From Campylobacter concisus (GTDB lineage Bacteria > Campylobacterota > Campylobacteria > Campylobacterales > Campylobacteraceae): 64,000 nt of DNA. Below the pieces are notes generated by a model. That model searched no databases. It was given only the letters and a program-made list of their open reading frames with translations, and had not been told where the DNA came from. This document shows, one piece after another, positions 1-9,868 of the stretch; within the stretch, counting starts at the first letter, position 1; each line of letters begins with the position of its first letter. The position numbers and the translations under genes were made by a program. The DNA lies in contig NZ_JAAKZC010000005.1 of assembly GCF_015230015.1 (NCBI RefSeq), positions 1-64,000 on the forward strand, in the 5' to 3' direction.

Positions 1-163
1 TATAAATTCAAAGTTATCAAAATAGTAAAATAAAATTCTAAGTTAAATTTTCTTTATAATATTACTTCGTGACACATTTATATGATGAAAATTTAAAATT
101 TGCAGCTCTACCAAAAATTACAAGTTCGCTTTGAATGGTAAATTTAATGGAAAAATTTAAACT

Positions 164-184
164 GCCTCTAGAAAAACTAGAGGC
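164..184 (-). terminator. Rho-independent terminator after the ABC-F gene
   Basis: A perfect 8-bp stem (GCCTCTAG / CTAGAGGC) with a five-base loop lies just downstream of the ABC-F stop codon on the minus strand. An AT-rich run ending in several T follows it in that direction. The remaining bases 1-163 show no gene that I can support. Confidence 0.7.
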
Positions 185-195
185 AAAGTGAGCAT

Positions 196-1785
196 TTAAG
201 CTTCAAGGCCTAAATTTGCTCTGTATTCTTCGTATGTGCCTTTAAAATCAACGAATTCGCCACTACCTTTTAGGTGTAAAATTCTATTTGCAAAGGCGTC
301 TATCAGCTCCCTGTCGTGGCTCACGCAGATGACTGAGCCATTAAAGTTGTAAAACGCCTCGCCAAGTGCGATGATAGCCTCGAGGTCGAGGTGGTTGTTT
401 GGCTCATCCATGACAAGTAAATTTGGTCTGTGAAGCATGAGCTGAGCTAGTCTTACTCGGTGTTTTTCGCCACCGCTTAGTGCGCCTACTGCTTTTTCTT
501 GTTCAGCACCGCTAAAGAGCATCCTGCCAAGGCACTTTCTGATCTCGTCGATGTCCTTGTTTTTGGCATCTTGCAAGTACTCATAAAGCTTTAGCTCGCC
601 ATCTATCTTATTTACCGTATCTTGCGCAAAATATCCTAGCTCAATGGTCGCACCTATATGCACTTCGCCCGCGTCAGGCTTTATCTCGCCCATTATGATC
701 TTACAAAGTGTGCTTTTACCAACGCCGTTGTGGCCGATAATGGCTAGCTTGTCGCCCTTTTCAAGCTTAAAGTTAAAGTTTTCAAATATCACTTTATCAT
801 CAAATTTCTTACTTACGTTCTTTAGCTCAATTAGTTCATTGCCTATCTCGCGATTTGCACGAAAAAGTATGCTTGGATCACGCCTGCTTGAGACTGCGAT
901 CTCAGCGATATCTAATTTTTCAAGCTGCTTTGCACGTGAAGTCGCCTGCTTTGCCTTGCTCGCATTTGCTGAAAATCTCGCGATAAATTTCTCCAGCTCC
1001 TCTTTCTCTTTTAGCTTCTTGTCACGCTCCATCTCATGCTGCTTTGCAATCAAATTTGCAGCCATATACCAATCATCGTAGTTGCCTGAAAACTCGCGAA
1101 TTTTCTTAAAATCCACATCCAAAATGTTTGTGCAAACTCTATTTAAAAAGTGCCTGTCGTGGCTGATAACCACAAGTGTGCCCTCGTGGCGGTTTAGCTC
1201 GTTTTCTAGCCATGCGATCGCGTCTATATCAAGGTTGTTTGTTGGCTCGTCTAAGAACAAGATGTCTGGCTTTGGAAATAGCACCTGAGCTAGTAAAACT
1301 TTAACTTTATCCGAGTTTTCGACCTCGCTCATCAGCTTGTCAAATTCATTTAGCCCTAGCGAGCTTAGGATTTTTTCTATCCTAGTCTCATACTCGTAGC
1401 TTGGGTCTTCCTCAGCGCTTATCATCTCAAGCTCGCTTAAGCGCTCATTTATCTCATCAGTAAATTCCTCGCTCATATAGAGCTTCTCTTTCTCTTTTAC
1501 AGCGTCATATAGGCGCTTGTTGCCATAAAGCACCGCATCTTTTAGCGTGAAATTTTCAAATGCAAACTGATCTTGCCCAAGCACGCCAACCTTTAGTCCA
1601 TTTTCTATAATGATCTCTCCGCTAGTTGGCTCGATAGCTCCACTTAAAATTTTTAAAAATGTCGATTTACCAGCGCCATTTGCACCGATTAGTCCGTATC
1701 TGTTGTGACGATTTAGCTTTAAATTTACATCCTCAAATAGCAAACTACTTGCAAATCTTTGAGTAAGTCCCCTAACTTCTAACAT
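196..1785 (-). CDS. ABC-F family ATPase, YbiT-like
   Basis: A soluble 529-residue protein with two fused ATP-binding cassettes and no membrane domain, so it belongs to ABC-F (ribosome-associated translation factors) rather than to transporters. Walker A motifs are GANGAGKST near residue 36 and GHNGVGKST near residue 354. The second half has an intact LSGGEKHR signature. The first half instead reads MSEVENSDKVKVLLAQ, a degenerate signature typical of the YbiT branch. Walker B motifs LFLDEPTNNLD and LVMDEPNNHLD are visible, and a charged linker with FSANASKAKQATSRA lies between the domains, as in YbiT. The family is known to bind the ribosomal E site. The role here is inferred. It is the last gene of a minus-strand group with a terminator behind it. 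Confidence 0.9.
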   Translation of the reverse strand: MLEVRGLTQRFASSLLFEDVNLKLNRHNRYGLIGANGAGKSTFLKILSGAIEPTSGEIIIENGLKVGVLGQDQFAFENFTLKDAVLYGNKRLYDAVKEKEKLYMSEEFTDEINERLSELEMISAEEDPSYEYETRIEKILSSLGLNEFDKLMSEVENSDKVKVLLAQVLFPKPDILFLDEPTNNLDIDAIAWLENELNRHEGTLVVISHDRHFLNRVCTNILDVDFKKIREFSGNYDDWYMAANLIAKQHEMERDKKLKEKEELEKFIARFSANASKAKQATSRAKQLEKLDIAEIAVSSRRDPSILFRANREIGNELIELKNVSKKFDDKVIFENFNFKLEKGDKLAIIGHNGVGKSTLCKIIMGEIKPDAGEVHIGATIELGYFAQDTVNKIDGELKLYEYLQDAKNKDIDEIRKCLGRMLFSGAEQEKAVGALSGGEKHRVRLAQLMLHRPNLLVMDEPNNHLDLEAIIALGEAFYNFNGSVICVSHDRELIDAFANRILHLKGSGEFVDFKGTYEEYRANLGLEA

Positions 1786-1845
1786 TATTTTTCCTTGAAT
1801 TTATTTTTTGCGATTTTGCCTAAAATTTGATTAAAAAGCCATTTG

Positions 1846-2391
1846 CTACTTTAGCCTAAAATGCCCCGTGATCTTGTAACTATAAAGTATGTTTTCTTCT
1901 TGCACACCAGAGCCGATATTGTGAATGACAAGCGGTGTTTTGGCATAAAATTTATCTGAGATCACGCCGATGTGAGGTAGATTTCTTGGTAGCATCCATG
2001 TGACGATATCGCCTGGCAAAAATTTATCATCACTCACCTCAAAACCTTTTCTTTTTAGATAGGTAGCTATGTTTAAAACACGCCTGTGATCGATGTTTTT
2101 ATCAGCCTTTTTAAGTCCCCATTTTTTAGGATAGCTTGCGAAATTTCTACTCATATCTTCAAAAATGAGCCTTTGCAGATCCATATCTTGATGCCGCAAA
2201 GCCCTTACTACAACGTCGGTGCAAACGCCCTTTTTGATATCCACGTCACCCATAGGATAGGCGAGCCTTTCGTAGCTTGGATCGTAACTTAGCGTCACAC
2301 CGATCTGCGACCTAGCATCATTTACAAATTTACTCGCCGAAAAGGCAAAAATTTGCGTGGCAAAAAGAGCTAAAAGTAGAAATTTCTTCAT
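1846..2391 (-). CDS. Exported DUF1287 family protein
   Basis: A 181-residue protein with an N-terminal signal peptide (MKKFLLLALFATQIFAF) and then a DUF1287-type domain. Conserved-looking segments are VCTDVVVRALR near residue 58, a KNIDHRRVLN stretch, LPGDIVTWMLPRNLPHIGVIS and VIHNIGSGVQEE. The Cys-Thr-Asp and His-Ile-Gly arrangement resembles NlpC/P60-like Cys-His hydrolases, so a periplasmic amidase or peptidase is plausible, but the activity is not established from sequence. It starts only 3 bases downstream of the pgi stop codon, so it is probably cotranscribed with pgi and galU. Confidence 0.75.
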   Translation of the reverse strand: MKKFLLLALFATQIFAFSASKFVNDARSQIGVTLSYDPSYERLAYPMGDVDIKKGVCTDVVVRALRHQDMDLQRLIFEDMSRNFASYPKKWGLKKADKNIDHRRVLNIATYLKRKGFEVSDDKFLPGDIVTWMLPRNLPHIGVISDKFYAKTPLVIHNIGSGVQEENILYSYKITGHFRLK

Positions 2392-2394
2392 TTT

Positions 2395-3615
2395 CTACTT
2401 TAAAAGCATGGTTTTTAAGATACGTTTTCCTATCTCAACGCCTGGCTGATCGTAGGTGTTGATGCCTAGCATGATACCAGTGGCCGAGGTTAATAGCTCG
2501 TAGTAAAAAATGAGCCAGCCAGCATGAAACTCATCAAGCCTCTCAAGCGTGATCGTATCGACACTTATGCCCTCTTGCACCAGCGCCATAGCCGTCGCGT
2601 CGCACTGCAAATTTATAAGCTCATTTAGGCTTAGACCCGCCACAAAGTCGCACTCTTCAAGCCCTTTTAGGCTCAAATTTGGGATAGTCTTGTCGCTTGC
2701 GTGATCTTTTATCTTTATAAATGTCACACTCTTATCTTTTACGCCGTCCATGATAAGCTGCAAAAAGCTGTGCTGATCGCGGCTGCCGACAAGTCCAACT
2801 GGCGTAAGGCCGACCCTTTTATAGCCTCGTTTTTTGCCAAGGCTCTCAGCCCAAAGCTGCACGTACCAGTCGTTAAATTCAAAAAATCTATCACAATAGC
2901 TAAAAATGACATTTATGCTGGCGTTTCTACTAGTAGCGTAGTGGTAGGCTTTAGCGACTATGGAGCTATCTTTTTGCTCGATGTATTGCCTCTTGCAAGC
3001 AAGCGCGCCCTCCAGAAGTGCCTTTATATCGTAGCCGCAGATACCAAGAGGCACAAGGCCGATCGCACTTAGTACGCTAAATCTCCCGCCAACGTTTTTT
3101 GGGATGTTAAAAAATTTGATGCCATTTTCTTTGGCGAAATTTTCTAAATTTGTGCCTGGATCAGTTATGATGAGAAAATTTTTTCCTAAATTTTGAGGCT
3201 TAAAGTCATCAAGCAAGCACTTAAAAATAGTGATCGTCTCGATCGTGTTGCCTGATTTTGAGCTTATTATAAAAAGTGTCTCGTTAAAATTTAGCCCACT
3301 AAGCGCGCTTTTGTAGCTGCAAGGATCGACGTTATCTAAAAATAAAAGCTCTCTTTTTATCCCCTTTGTGCCTTCAAGCATCGATTTTAGCGCCTTTACG
3401 CCAAGACTGCTGCCACCAATGCCAACAAGTACTACATTTTTGATATGAGCTAGCCCCTTTTCATACTCCCGGGTCTCGCCAAGCAAATTTTGCCCAAGGG
3501 CTGGCAGGTGGTAGTAGCCTATCTCGCCGCTTTCGTACTCGTCGTTTATGCGTTTGGCGTATGAGTCGATGACATCGCTGCTTGCAAAGTTAAATTTAAA
3601 TGAAGTCTCTATCAT
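2395..3615 (-). CDS. pgi: Glucose-6-phosphate isomerase
   Basis: Interconverts glucose-6-phosphate and fructose-6-phosphate in the cytoplasm. Visible family motifs are VGIGGSSLGVKAL near residue 65, FIISSKSGNTIETI for phosphate binding, NVGGRFSVLSAIGL, the QLWAESLGKK segment and the C-terminal signature YDQPGVEIGK with the conserved lysine. At 406 residues it is the short form found in epsilonproteobacteria, against about 550 in enterics. Many campylobacters lack phosphofructokinase, so a gluconeogenic role feeding surface-sugar synthesis is likely. That is inference, supported by the 4-base overlap with galU upstream. Confidence 0.95.
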   Translation of the reverse strand: MIETSFKFNFASSDVIDSYAKRINDEYESGEIGYYHLPALGQNLLGETREYEKGLAHIKNVVLVGIGGSSLGVKALKSMLEGTKGIKRELLFLDNVDPCSYKSALSGLNFNETLFIISSKSGNTIETITIFKCLLDDFKPQNLGKNFLIITDPGTNLENFAKENGIKFFNIPKNVGGRFSVLSAIGLVPLGICGYDIKALLEGALACKRQYIEQKDSSIVAKAYHYATSRNASINVIFSYCDRFFEFNDWYVQLWAESLGKKRGYKRVGLTPVGLVGSRDQHSFLQLIMDGVKDKSVTFIKIKDHASDKTIPNLSLKGLEECDFVAGLSLNELINLQCDATAMALVQEGISVDTITLERLDEFHAGWLIFYYELLTSATGIMLGINTYDQPGVEIGKRILKTMLLK

Positions 3616-4433
3616 TTACTGCGCTCGTAAAAGAAATTTGTAGCCTCGACAAAGCCATCGATGCTACCGCAGTCAAACCTCTTGCCCTTAAATTTATAAG
3701 CTAGCACCATGCCATCTTTTGCCTGCGTTTTTAGCGCGTCTGTGATCTGGATTTCGCCGTTTTTACCTGGTTTTGTTCGCTCTAAGATGTTAAAAATATC
3801 TGGCGTTAAGATGTAGCGACCAATTATTGCTAAATTTGTCGGAGCCTCAGCAGGATCAGGCTTTTCAACCATATCATCAACCATTATTAGATCATCTTCT
3901 ATAAACCTACCGCTTACGACGCCATAAGACTTGGTCTGCTCTTTTGGCACCTCCATCACAGCTACGACGCTGCAGCGGTATTTCTCATAAATTTTAACCA
4001 TTTGCGAAAGCACGCCCTCGCCATTTTCATTTATACATAGATCATCTGCCAAAATGACCCCAAAAGCTTCATCGCGAACTAGAGTTTTGCCCGTATAAAT
4101 GGCGTGTCCAAGCCCTTTCATGGCATTTTGCCTAGTAAATGAAAATGTGCATGAGCTCATTAAATTTCTAACTTCGCTAAGTAGCGACTCTTTTGAGCTG
4201 CCTGCGATCTCTTTTTCTAGCTCGTAGCTGATATCAAAATAGTCCTCAAGCGCCCTTTTTCCGCGTCCTGTGACAAAGGCCATATTATCCATGCCAGCCT
4301 CAAGCGCCTCATCAACGCCGTAGTGAATGAGCGGTTTTGTAAGGATCGGCAACATCTCTTTTGGGAGCGATTTTGTAGCTGGTAAAAACCTCGTTCCATA
4401 TCCAGCCGCTGGAAATAGGCAAGTTTGTATCAT
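3612..4433 (-). CDS. galU: UTP-glucose-1-phosphate uridylyltransferase
   Basis: Makes UDP-glucose from UTP and glucose-1-phosphate, a precursor for surface polysaccharides. The protein has 273 residues, the usual bacterial GalU length. The nucleotide-binding N-terminus reads PAAGYGTRFLPATKSLPKEML at residues 8-28, and further family blocks are GLGHAIYTGKTLV, FGVILADDLC and VEKPDPAEAPTNLAIIGRYIL. It is the first gene of the galU-pgi-DUF1287 run, and the pgi start overlaps its stop by 4 bases. A galU-pgi pair is also the arrangement known from C. jejuni. Confidence 0.95.
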   Translation of the reverse strand: MIQTCLFPAAGYGTRFLPATKSLPKEMLPILTKPLIHYGVDEALEAGMDNMAFVTGRGKRALEDYFDISYELEKEIAGSSKESLLSEVRNLMSSCTFSFTRQNAMKGLGHAIYTGKTLVRDEAFGVILADDLCINENGEGVLSQMVKIYEKYRCSVVAVMEVPKEQTKSYGVVSGRFIEDDLIMVDDMVEKPDPAEAPTNLAIIGRYILTPDIFNILERTKPGKNGEIQITDALKTQAKDGMVLAYKFKGKRFDCGSIDGFVEATNFFYERSK

Positions 4434-4476
4434 TTTAGTCCTTCATGAAAAATTGCAAAATTCTACTATCTTTTCC

Positions 4477-4490
4477 TTAATAATATAAAT
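4477..4490. promoter_or_regulatory. Probable divergent promoter between galU and yigZ
   Basis: The 126-bp gap between two divergent genes contains taatataaat on the plus strand, which can serve as a TATAAA-like -10 box for yigZ. The complement gives TATATTATTA for galU. Campylobacter sigma70 promoters rely mainly on the -10 box. The placement is inferred from sequence only. Confidence 0.35.
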
Positions 4491-4559
4491 TTGTCTGAAT
4501 TTACAAGGCTTTAATTAGCAAATTGATAAGATTTTTGAAATTTTTAAAAAAGAGCAAAT

Positions 4560-5195
4560 TTGCAGACGATTGATAGGATTTTTAAAGCCCAGCTTGATAT
4601 AAAAAAGTCAAATTTCTTAGCATTTTTGTGCCCGATAAGCTCGTTTAAAAGTTTGCACGAACACCTAAAAGAGGAGCATTTTAAGGCCGTTCACGTAGTT
4701 TGGGCGACAAGGGAGCTAAACAAATACGGACAAATCGTTGAAAATCAAAGTGATGATGGCGAGCCAAAGGGCACTAGCGGCCAGCCAAGCCTAAACGCGC
4801 TAAGAGGAGCGGGGCTTATAAATGTTGGCGTCTTGATAGTCAGGTATTTTGGCGGGATAAAGCTTGGCACTGGAGGGCTTGTAAGAGCCTATTCAGGGGC
4901 TGTGAATGAGGTGATAAACGAGGCTATAAAAGATGGTGGCGTGATCAAATTTGAGATAAAAGATGAGGTTAAATTTTTTACCCCTTTTTCGCTGATGAGC
5001 CGTTTTGAGCACTATTTTTCCACTAAAAATTTAAGTGAATTTGAAAGAGAATTTAATGACCTTGGAGCGATCTGGAGCGTAAATTTAAACGAGGCTGAGT
5101 TTACTGAGCTATTTAAATTTTGCAAAGAATTTGAAGCAAGCGAGTTTAAATTTCTAGCCTTGCCACTTGGTAGCAAAGCGCTGTTTATTTATTAA
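4560..5195 (+). CDS. YigZ/IMPACT family protein
   Basis: A 211-residue member of the YigZ/IMPACT family (UPF0029 fold, an N-terminal S5-like domain and a C-terminal ferredoxin-like domain). Diagnostic blocks are HVVWATRELN, ENQSDDGEPKGTSGQPSLNAL near residue 63 and VGVLIVRYFGGIKLGTGGL near residue 90. The start is a TTG: the reading frame is closed by a stop only 13 bases upstream and no ATG is available, and the ribosome-binding site (AAAGAG) is weak. The eukaryotic homologue IMPACT regulates the GCN2 kinase, but the bacterial function is not settled. Confidence 0.85.
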   Translation: MQTIDRIFKAQLDIKKSNFLAFLCPISSFKSLHEHLKEEHFKAVHVVWATRELNKYGQIVENQSDDGEPKGTSGQPSLNALRGAGLINVGVLIVRYFGGIKLGTGGLVRAYSGAVNEVINEAIKDGGVIKFEIKDEVKFFTPFSLMSRFEHYFSTKNLSEFEREFNDLGAIWSVNLNEAEFTELFKFCKEFEASEFKFLALPLGSKALFIY

Positions 5196-5232
5196 TTGTA
5201 AAATCGCATAAATTTAAAAAGAAAGTAAAAAA

Positions 5233-6048
5233 ATGGAAATTTGGAACGACATTTATAACCACTTTAACCCAGTCGCCTTTAGCCTCTTTGGCTTTAGCGT
5301 GCATTGGTATGGGCTTATGTATATTTTAGCCCTTGTTTTAGCGCTTGCCATGGCAAAGTATCTCGTTAAAAAAGATGATATCCCCATCTCAAATCAGCTT
5401 TTAGACAACTACTTTTTTTGGGTAGAAATAGGCGTCATTTTAGGCGCTAGACTTGGCTGGGTTTTGGTTTATTCAGGTGAAGCAAGCTATTATCTAACGC
5501 AGCCTTGGCAAATTTTTAATCCGATCCACAACGGCGAGTTTATAGGAATTCGCGGCATGAGCTATCACGGCGCCGTGGTTGGCTTTTTGCTAGCGACAAT
5601 TTTATTTTGCAAAAGATATAAGCAAAACGCTTGGCAGCTACTTGATCTTTGCGCCATCTGCATACCTTTTGGCTACACCTTTGGCAGGATAGGAAATTTC
5701 TTAAATCAAGAGCTTTTTGGACGCGTCACAGATGTGCCTTGGGCGATAAATGTCTTTGGTCAGCCAAGACATCCAAGCCAGCTTTACGAGGCATTCTTAG
5801 AAGGTTTAGTTATTTTTGTCATTTTATTTTTATATAGAAAATATAAGAAATTTAATGGCGAACTCATAGCACTTTATGCCATTTTATACACATTTGCAAG
5901 ATTTATTTGCGAATTTTACAGAGAGCCTGATTCTGGACTTGGTTTTATTATTTTTGGTCTATCGATGGGGCAAATTTTATCACTTATTATGTGCGGGCTC
6001 GGAATTTTTGTCTATATTAAACTTTATAAGAGTTTTACGAAAATTTAA
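5233..6048 (+). CDS. lgt: Prolipoprotein diacylglyceryl transferase
   Basis: Transfers diacylglycerol from phosphatidylglycerol to the lipobox cysteine of prolipoproteins in the inner membrane. The protein has 271 residues with about seven hydrophobic segments. Family marks are [10 protein letters not shown] near residue 25, [12 protein letters not shown] with the conserved histidine, and [14 protein letters not shown] near residue 150. AAAGAAAG precedes the ATG. Window lipoproteins such as FlgP and the phase-variable lipoprotein at 60.1-60.5 kb would be its substrates. lgt immediately before frdCAB is the order also known from C. jejuni. Confidence 0.95.
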   Translation: MEIWNDIYNHFNPVAFSLFGFSVHWYGLMYILALVLALAMAKYLVKKDDIPISNQLLDNYFFWVEIGVILGARLGWVLVYSGEASYYLTQPWQIFNPIHNGEFIGIRGMSYHGAVVGFLLATILFCKRYKQNAWQLLDLCAICIPFGYTFGRIGNFLNQELFGRVTDVPWAINVFGQPRHPSQLYEAFLEGLVIFVILFLYRKYKKFNGELIALYAILYTFARFICEFYREPDSGLGFIIFGLSMGQILSLIMCGLGIFVYIKLYKSFTKI

Positions 6049-6084
6049 TGTCAATATTTAAAATTTATTAAAGTAAAGTTCTGA

Positions 6085-6111
6085 TAGCATTAGCTTTATC
6101 AATTAATGCTA
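6085..6111. promoter_or_regulatory. Inverted repeat upstream of frdCAB (possible operator)
   Basis: A perfect 8-bp inverted repeat, TAGCATTA and TAATGCTA, is separated by 11 bases and lies between lgt and frdC, about 57 bases before the frdC start. It has little GC and no T-run, so it is a poor terminator. A dimeric regulator site controlling fumarate reductase is possible. No regulator is identified. Confidence 0.35.
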
Positions 6112-6167
6112 ATGTTTAAATTAGTATTAAGAAATGATAACTTATTTCAAATTTCTTAGGAGGGCTC

Positions 6168-6866
6168 ATGACCGGGCTTATAGAAGGTTTTTTGGGGAAA
6201 CGGTCGGACGGCAAAAAAAGCCGCACTCCAGCCGCTTGGGATAGATGGCAAAGTATTACAGGATTTATTCTAGCCTGTTTCATATTGTGCCATATGGTTT
6301 TTACTTCTACTATACTACTTGGCAAAGACGCATTTAACGCTGTCGTAGGATTTGCAGAGGCTAAATTTTTATTTGGCGAGGCTACTTGGTGGATCACAAA
6401 TGTTATAGCTGCTGTTATCTTTGTAGTTTTTGTAACTCACGCCTTCTTGGCAATGAGAAAATTTCCTGCAAATTATAGACAATACTTAATGTTTAGAGGC
6501 CACAAAGACCGCATGAAGCACCTTGATACCACACTTTGGTGGTTTCAGTTTTTAACAGGCTTTGCTCTATTTTTTGCAGCAAGCGCCCACCTCATCGACA
6601 TCATCTTTGGCGGACACATCACTGCTGACAAATCAGCTGCCGCTTTTCACAAACTAGAAATTTTCTACTTCGCACTACTTGTTTTCATGGTCGTTCACGC
6701 TAGCGTTGGCATGTACCGCTTATATGTCAAATGGGTAAGCATTGATGGCGTAAATAAACACGAAATGTTTGCCAAAAGAAACAAGGCAAAGACAGTTGTA
6801 TTTGTCATTTATGGCATACTTGCTGTGATCGCGCTAATCGCCGATTTCGTGTGGATCAGCCATTAA
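6168..6866 (+). CDS. frdC: Fumarate reductase (menaquinol) dihaem cytochrome b subunit
   Basis: Membrane anchor of quinol:fumarate reductase. It oxidises menaquinol and carries two b haems. The protein has 232 residues and five hydrophobic segments. Four histidines at positions 42, 91, 141 and 177 sit in the right helices and correspond to the known haem ligands of Wolinella succinogenes FrdC (44, 93, 143, 182). Glu64 falls where the Wolinella glutamate of the transmembrane proton pathway lies. A strong AGGAGG precedes the ATG. It is first in the frdCAB operon, 14 bases before frdA. The enzyme supports fumarate respiration. Confidence 0.96.
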   Translation: MTGLIEGFLGKRSDGKKSRTPAAWDRWQSITGFILACFILCHMVFTSTILLGKDAFNAVVGFAEAKFLFGEATWWITNVIAAVIFVVFVTHAFLAMRKFPANYRQYLMFRGHKDRMKHLDTTLWWFQFLTGFALFFAASAHLIDIIFGGHITADKSAAAFHKLEIFYFALLVFMVVHASVGMYRLYVKWVSIDGVNKHEMFAKRNKAKTVVFVIYGILAVIALIADFVWISH

Positions 6867-6880
6867 AAAGGAGCTAGAAG

Positions 6881-8899
6881 ATGAATGTAAAATATTATGA
6901 CGCATTGGTAATTGGTGGCGGTCTAGCTGGTCTTAGAGCTGCTGTGGCTGCTGGAGAAAAGGGTTTAAGCACTGTAGTTTTGAGCCTCATCCCTGTAAAA
7001 CGCTCTCACTCTGCTGCTGCACAAGGTGGCATGCAAGCAAGCCTTGGTAACTCTAAAATGAGTGAAGGCGATAACGAAGATGTACACTTTGCTGACACAG
7101 TAAAAGGTAGCGACTGGGGTTGTGATCAACAAGTTGCACGTATGTTTTGTCAAACTGCTCCAAAAGCTATTAGAGAGCTTGCAGCTTGGGGTGTGCCTTG
7201 GACTAGGATCACAAAAGGCGAAAGAAGCGCTATCATCAACGCTCAAAAGACAACCATCGTTGAAAAAGAAGAGGTTCATGGCCTTATCCACTCACGTGAC
7301 TTTGGTGGTACAAAAAAGTGGAGAACTTGCTATACAGCTGACGCAACTGGTCACACCATGCTTTTTGCTGTTGCAAACGAAGCGCTTAAGCACAATGTAG
7401 AAATTCACGACCGCAAAGAGGCGATCGCTTTGATACACCAAAATAATCGCTGTTATGGCGCAATCGTTCGTGACCTAGTTAATGGCGAGATCACAGCTTA
7501 TGTTTCAAAAGGCACACTTATAGCAACTGGCGGATACGGCAGAGTTTATAAACACACTACAAACGCTGTTGTTTGCGAAGGTATCGGCGCTGCGATCGCA
7601 CTTGAGACTGGCGTAGCTCAGCTTGGCAACATGGAAGCTGTTCAGTTTCACCCAACTCCAATCGTCCCATCTGGTATTCTTTTAACAGAAGGTTGCCGTG
7701 GTGATGGCGGAATTTTACGTGATGTTGATGGATACCGCTTTATGCCTGATTATGAACCAGAGAAAAAAGAGCTAGCTAGCCGCGACGTCGTTAGTCGCCG
7801 TATCATGGAGCACATCCGTGCAGGCAAAGGTGTGCCTAGCCCTTATGGCTATCACGTTTGGCTTGATATCTCTATCCTTGGACGCGAGCACATTGAGAAA
7901 AATTTACGTGACGTTCAAGAAATTTGCGAAATTTTTAACGGCATCGATCCTGCTGACACTGAAGTATATACCGACGAGACAGGACATCAGCGTGGCAAAG
8001 GCTGGGCACCGATCCTGCCTATGCAGCACTACTCAATGGGTGGCATCAAGACAAAACCAACTGGCGAGAGCCCAACACTAGCAGGTCTATTTAGCGCTGG
8101 CGAGGCTGCTTGCTGGGATATGCACGGCTTTAACCGCCTTGGTGGTAACTCAGTTTCTGAGACAGTTGTCGCTGGTATGATCGTTGGTGATTATTTTGCA
8201 GATTACTGCGCTAGCCACGAGATCGAGATAAACACAGCTGATATAGAGAAATTTGTTAAAAAACAAGAAGATTATCTACTAAGTCTTGTCAATAAAGAGG
8301 GTAAATTTAACGTCTTTGATATCAAAAACAAGATGAAAGAGGTAATGTGGGAGCACGTTGCGATATTTAGAACAGGCAAAGGTCTAGAGCTTGCTGTTAA
8401 AGAGCTTGAAGCACTTTATAAAGAGTCACTTGATGTAAAAGTAAGCAACAAAGCACTATTTGGCAACCCAGAGCTTGAAGAGGCTTACCGCGTGCCAAAG
8501 ATGCTAAAACTAGCGCTTTGTATCGCAAAAGGTGCGCTTGATAGAACAGAGAGCCGTGGTGCTCACTGCCGTGAAGACTATCCAAAAAGAGATGACCTTA
8601 ACTGGCTAAACAGAACGCTTACAAGCTGGAAAGAAGGCGACACTATGCCAACTATCACTTATGAGCCACTTGATATCATGAAGATGGAGATGCCGCCAGC
8701 ATTTAGAGGTTATGGTGCAAAAGGAAATATCATCGAGCATCCAAACAGCGCTATCCGCCAAAAAGAGGTCGATGAAATTCGCGAAAAAATGCAAGCAGAA
8801 GGCAAGAGCAGACAAGAAATTCAAGAGGCTTTGATGCACTATGACCTTCAACCAAAATATAAAGCACCAAATGAAAGAGCAGGTATAGGAAATGAGTAG
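6881..8899 (+). CDS. frdA: Fumarate reductase flavoprotein subunit
   Basis: Catalytic subunit reducing fumarate to succinate at the cytoplasmic face of the inner membrane. The protein has 672 residues. The FAD-binding [10 protein letters not shown] motif is near residue 12. His43 in [11 protein letters not shown] is the covalent FAD attachment site by comparison with Wolinella. Active-site blocks include [20 protein letters not shown] and [11 protein letters not shown]. Against the Wolinella protein as I recall it there is an insertion of about 16 residues ([13 protein letters not shown] region) before [14 protein letters not shown]. It overlaps frdB by 8 bases. Its codons use few rare choices, as expected of a highly expressed gene. 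Confidence 0.97.
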   Translation: MNVKYYDALVIGGGLAGLRAAVAAGEKGLSTVVLSLIPVKRSHSAAAQGGMQASLGNSKMSEGDNEDVHFADTVKGSDWGCDQQVARMFCQTAPKAIRELAAWGVPWTRITKGERSAIINAQKTTIVEKEEVHGLIHSRDFGGTKKWRTCYTADATGHTMLFAVANEALKHNVEIHDRKEAIALIHQNNRCYGAIVRDLVNGEITAYVSKGTLIATGGYGRVYKHTTNAVVCEGIGAAIALETGVAQLGNMEAVQFHPTPIVPSGILLTEGCRGDGGILRDVDGYRFMPDYEPEKKELASRDVVSRRIMEHIRAGKGVPSPYGYHVWLDISILGREHIEKNLRDVQEICEIFNGIDPADTEVYTDETGHQRGKGWAPILPMQHYSMGGIKTKPTGESPTLAGLFSAGEAACWDMHGFNRLGGNSVSETVVAGMIVGDYFADYCASHEIEINTADIEKFVKKQEDYLLSLVNKEGKFNVFDIKNKMKEVMWEHVAIFRTGKGLELAVKELEALYKESLDVKVSNKALFGNPELEEAYRVPKMLKLALCIAKGALDRTESRGAHCREDYPKRDDLNWLNRTLTSWKEGDTMPTITYEPLDIMKMEMPPAFRGYGAKGNIIEHPNSAIRQKEVDEIREKMQAEGKSRQEIQEALMHYDLQPKYKAPNERAGIGNE

Positions 8900-9611
8900 A
8901 AAAATAACCATAAAAGCTTTTAAATACAATCCTTTAAGCAAAGTTTCAAAGCCTCATTTTGCGACTTATGAGCTTGAAGAGACTGATGGTATGACGCTAT
9001 TTATCGCGTTAAATCAAATTCGTGAGAAATTTGATCCAGATCTCAGCTTTGACTTTGTTTGTCGTGCGGGAATTTGCGGTAGTTGCGGCATGCTAGTAAA
9101 TGGCAAACCAAGCCTAGCTTGCAGAACCCTAACAAAAGACTTTGAAAGCGGTGTCATCGAGCTTATGCCACTACCTGTCTTTAAACTACTAAAAGATCTA
9201 AGCGTAGATACTGGTAACTGGATGAACGCTATGAGTAAGCGCGTCGAGAGCTGGATACACACAGATCACGAGACTGATATCTCTAAGCTTGAAGAGAAAG
9301 TTGAGCCAGAAGTCGCTCAAGAAGTTTTCGAGCTTGATCGCTGTATAGAGTGCGGAATTTGTGTTGCATCTTGTGGAACAGCTATCATGAGACCTGATTT
9401 CATCGGCGCTGTTGGTCTAAACAGGGTTGCTAGATTTAAGATAGACGCACTTGATAAGAGAACTGACGAGGACTTTTACGAGCTAATCGGCGATGATGAT
9501 GGTGTATTTGGTTGTATGACTTTGCTTGGCTGCGAAGACAACTGCCCAAAACACTTACCACTTCAAAGCCGCATAGCTTATATGCGTAGAAAAATGGCTG
9601 CTATAAAGTAG
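8892..9611 (+). CDS. frdB: Fumarate reductase iron-sulfur subunit
   Basis: Passes electrons from FrdC haems to FrdA FAD through three iron-sulfur clusters. In 239 residues the [2Fe-2S] ligands are Cys57, 62, 65 and 77. The [4Fe-4S] ligands are Cys151, 154, 157 and 218, and the [3Fe-4S] ligands are Cys161, 208 and 214. These positions match the Wolinella enzyme numbering. It is the last gene of the operon, followed by a hairpin. Confidence 0.97.
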   Translation: MSRKITIKAFKYNPLSKVSKPHFATYELEETDGMTLFIALNQIREKFDPDLSFDFVCRAGICGSCGMLVNGKPSLACRTLTKDFESGVIELMPLPVFKLLKDLSVDTGNWMNAMSKRVESWIHTDHETDISKLEEKVEPEVAQEVFELDRCIECGICVASCGTAIMRPDFIGAVGLNRVARFKIDALDKRTDEDFYELIGDDDGVFGCMTLLGCEDNCPKHLPLQSRIAYMRRKMAAIK

Positions 9612-9615
9612 CAAA

Positions 9616-9633
9616 GGGGCTGTAAAAAGCCCC
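9616..9633 (+). terminator. Terminator after frdB
   Basis: A 6-bp GGGGCT / AGCCCC stem with a six-base loop begins 5 bases after the frdB stop. The following AAATTTATTTAAA is AT-rich but not a pure T-run, so termination may be partial. Confidence 0.55.
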
Positions 9634-9637
9634 AAAT

Positions 9638-9868
9638 TTATTTAAATACTCTGCAAACTGACGCCAAGATACAGATACAAATATCTAACGCTGCAAATAA
9701 GAAAAAGATAAGTATTAAAAGTGGAAACGACAAGACTATGCCCATTATATAGCCAAGCGGCAAGGTAATAAAAAACAAAAGACCAAAGCCAGCACTAATG
9801 CAAAAAAATATAGTAAACAATGAAGCGATTACGTTTATAAATAAGTTGATATTTTCAGAGAAACTCAA
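9638..9868 (-). CDS. Small hydrophobic protein, uncertain gene
   Basis: A 76-residue reading frame with two or three hydrophobic helices and almost no charged residues after the first ten. The only in-frame start is a TTG with no convincing ribosome-binding site, and a stop lies shortly upstream. Its 5' end overlaps the open frame of the Mrr remnant on the other strand. It could be a genuine small membrane protein or part of the debris left by a deletion between frdB and the dynamin genes. I do not recognise a family. Confidence 0.35.
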   Translation of the reverse strand: MSFSENINLFINVIASLFTIFFCISAGFGLLFFITLPLGYIMGIVLSFPLLILIFFLFAALDICICILASVCRVFK

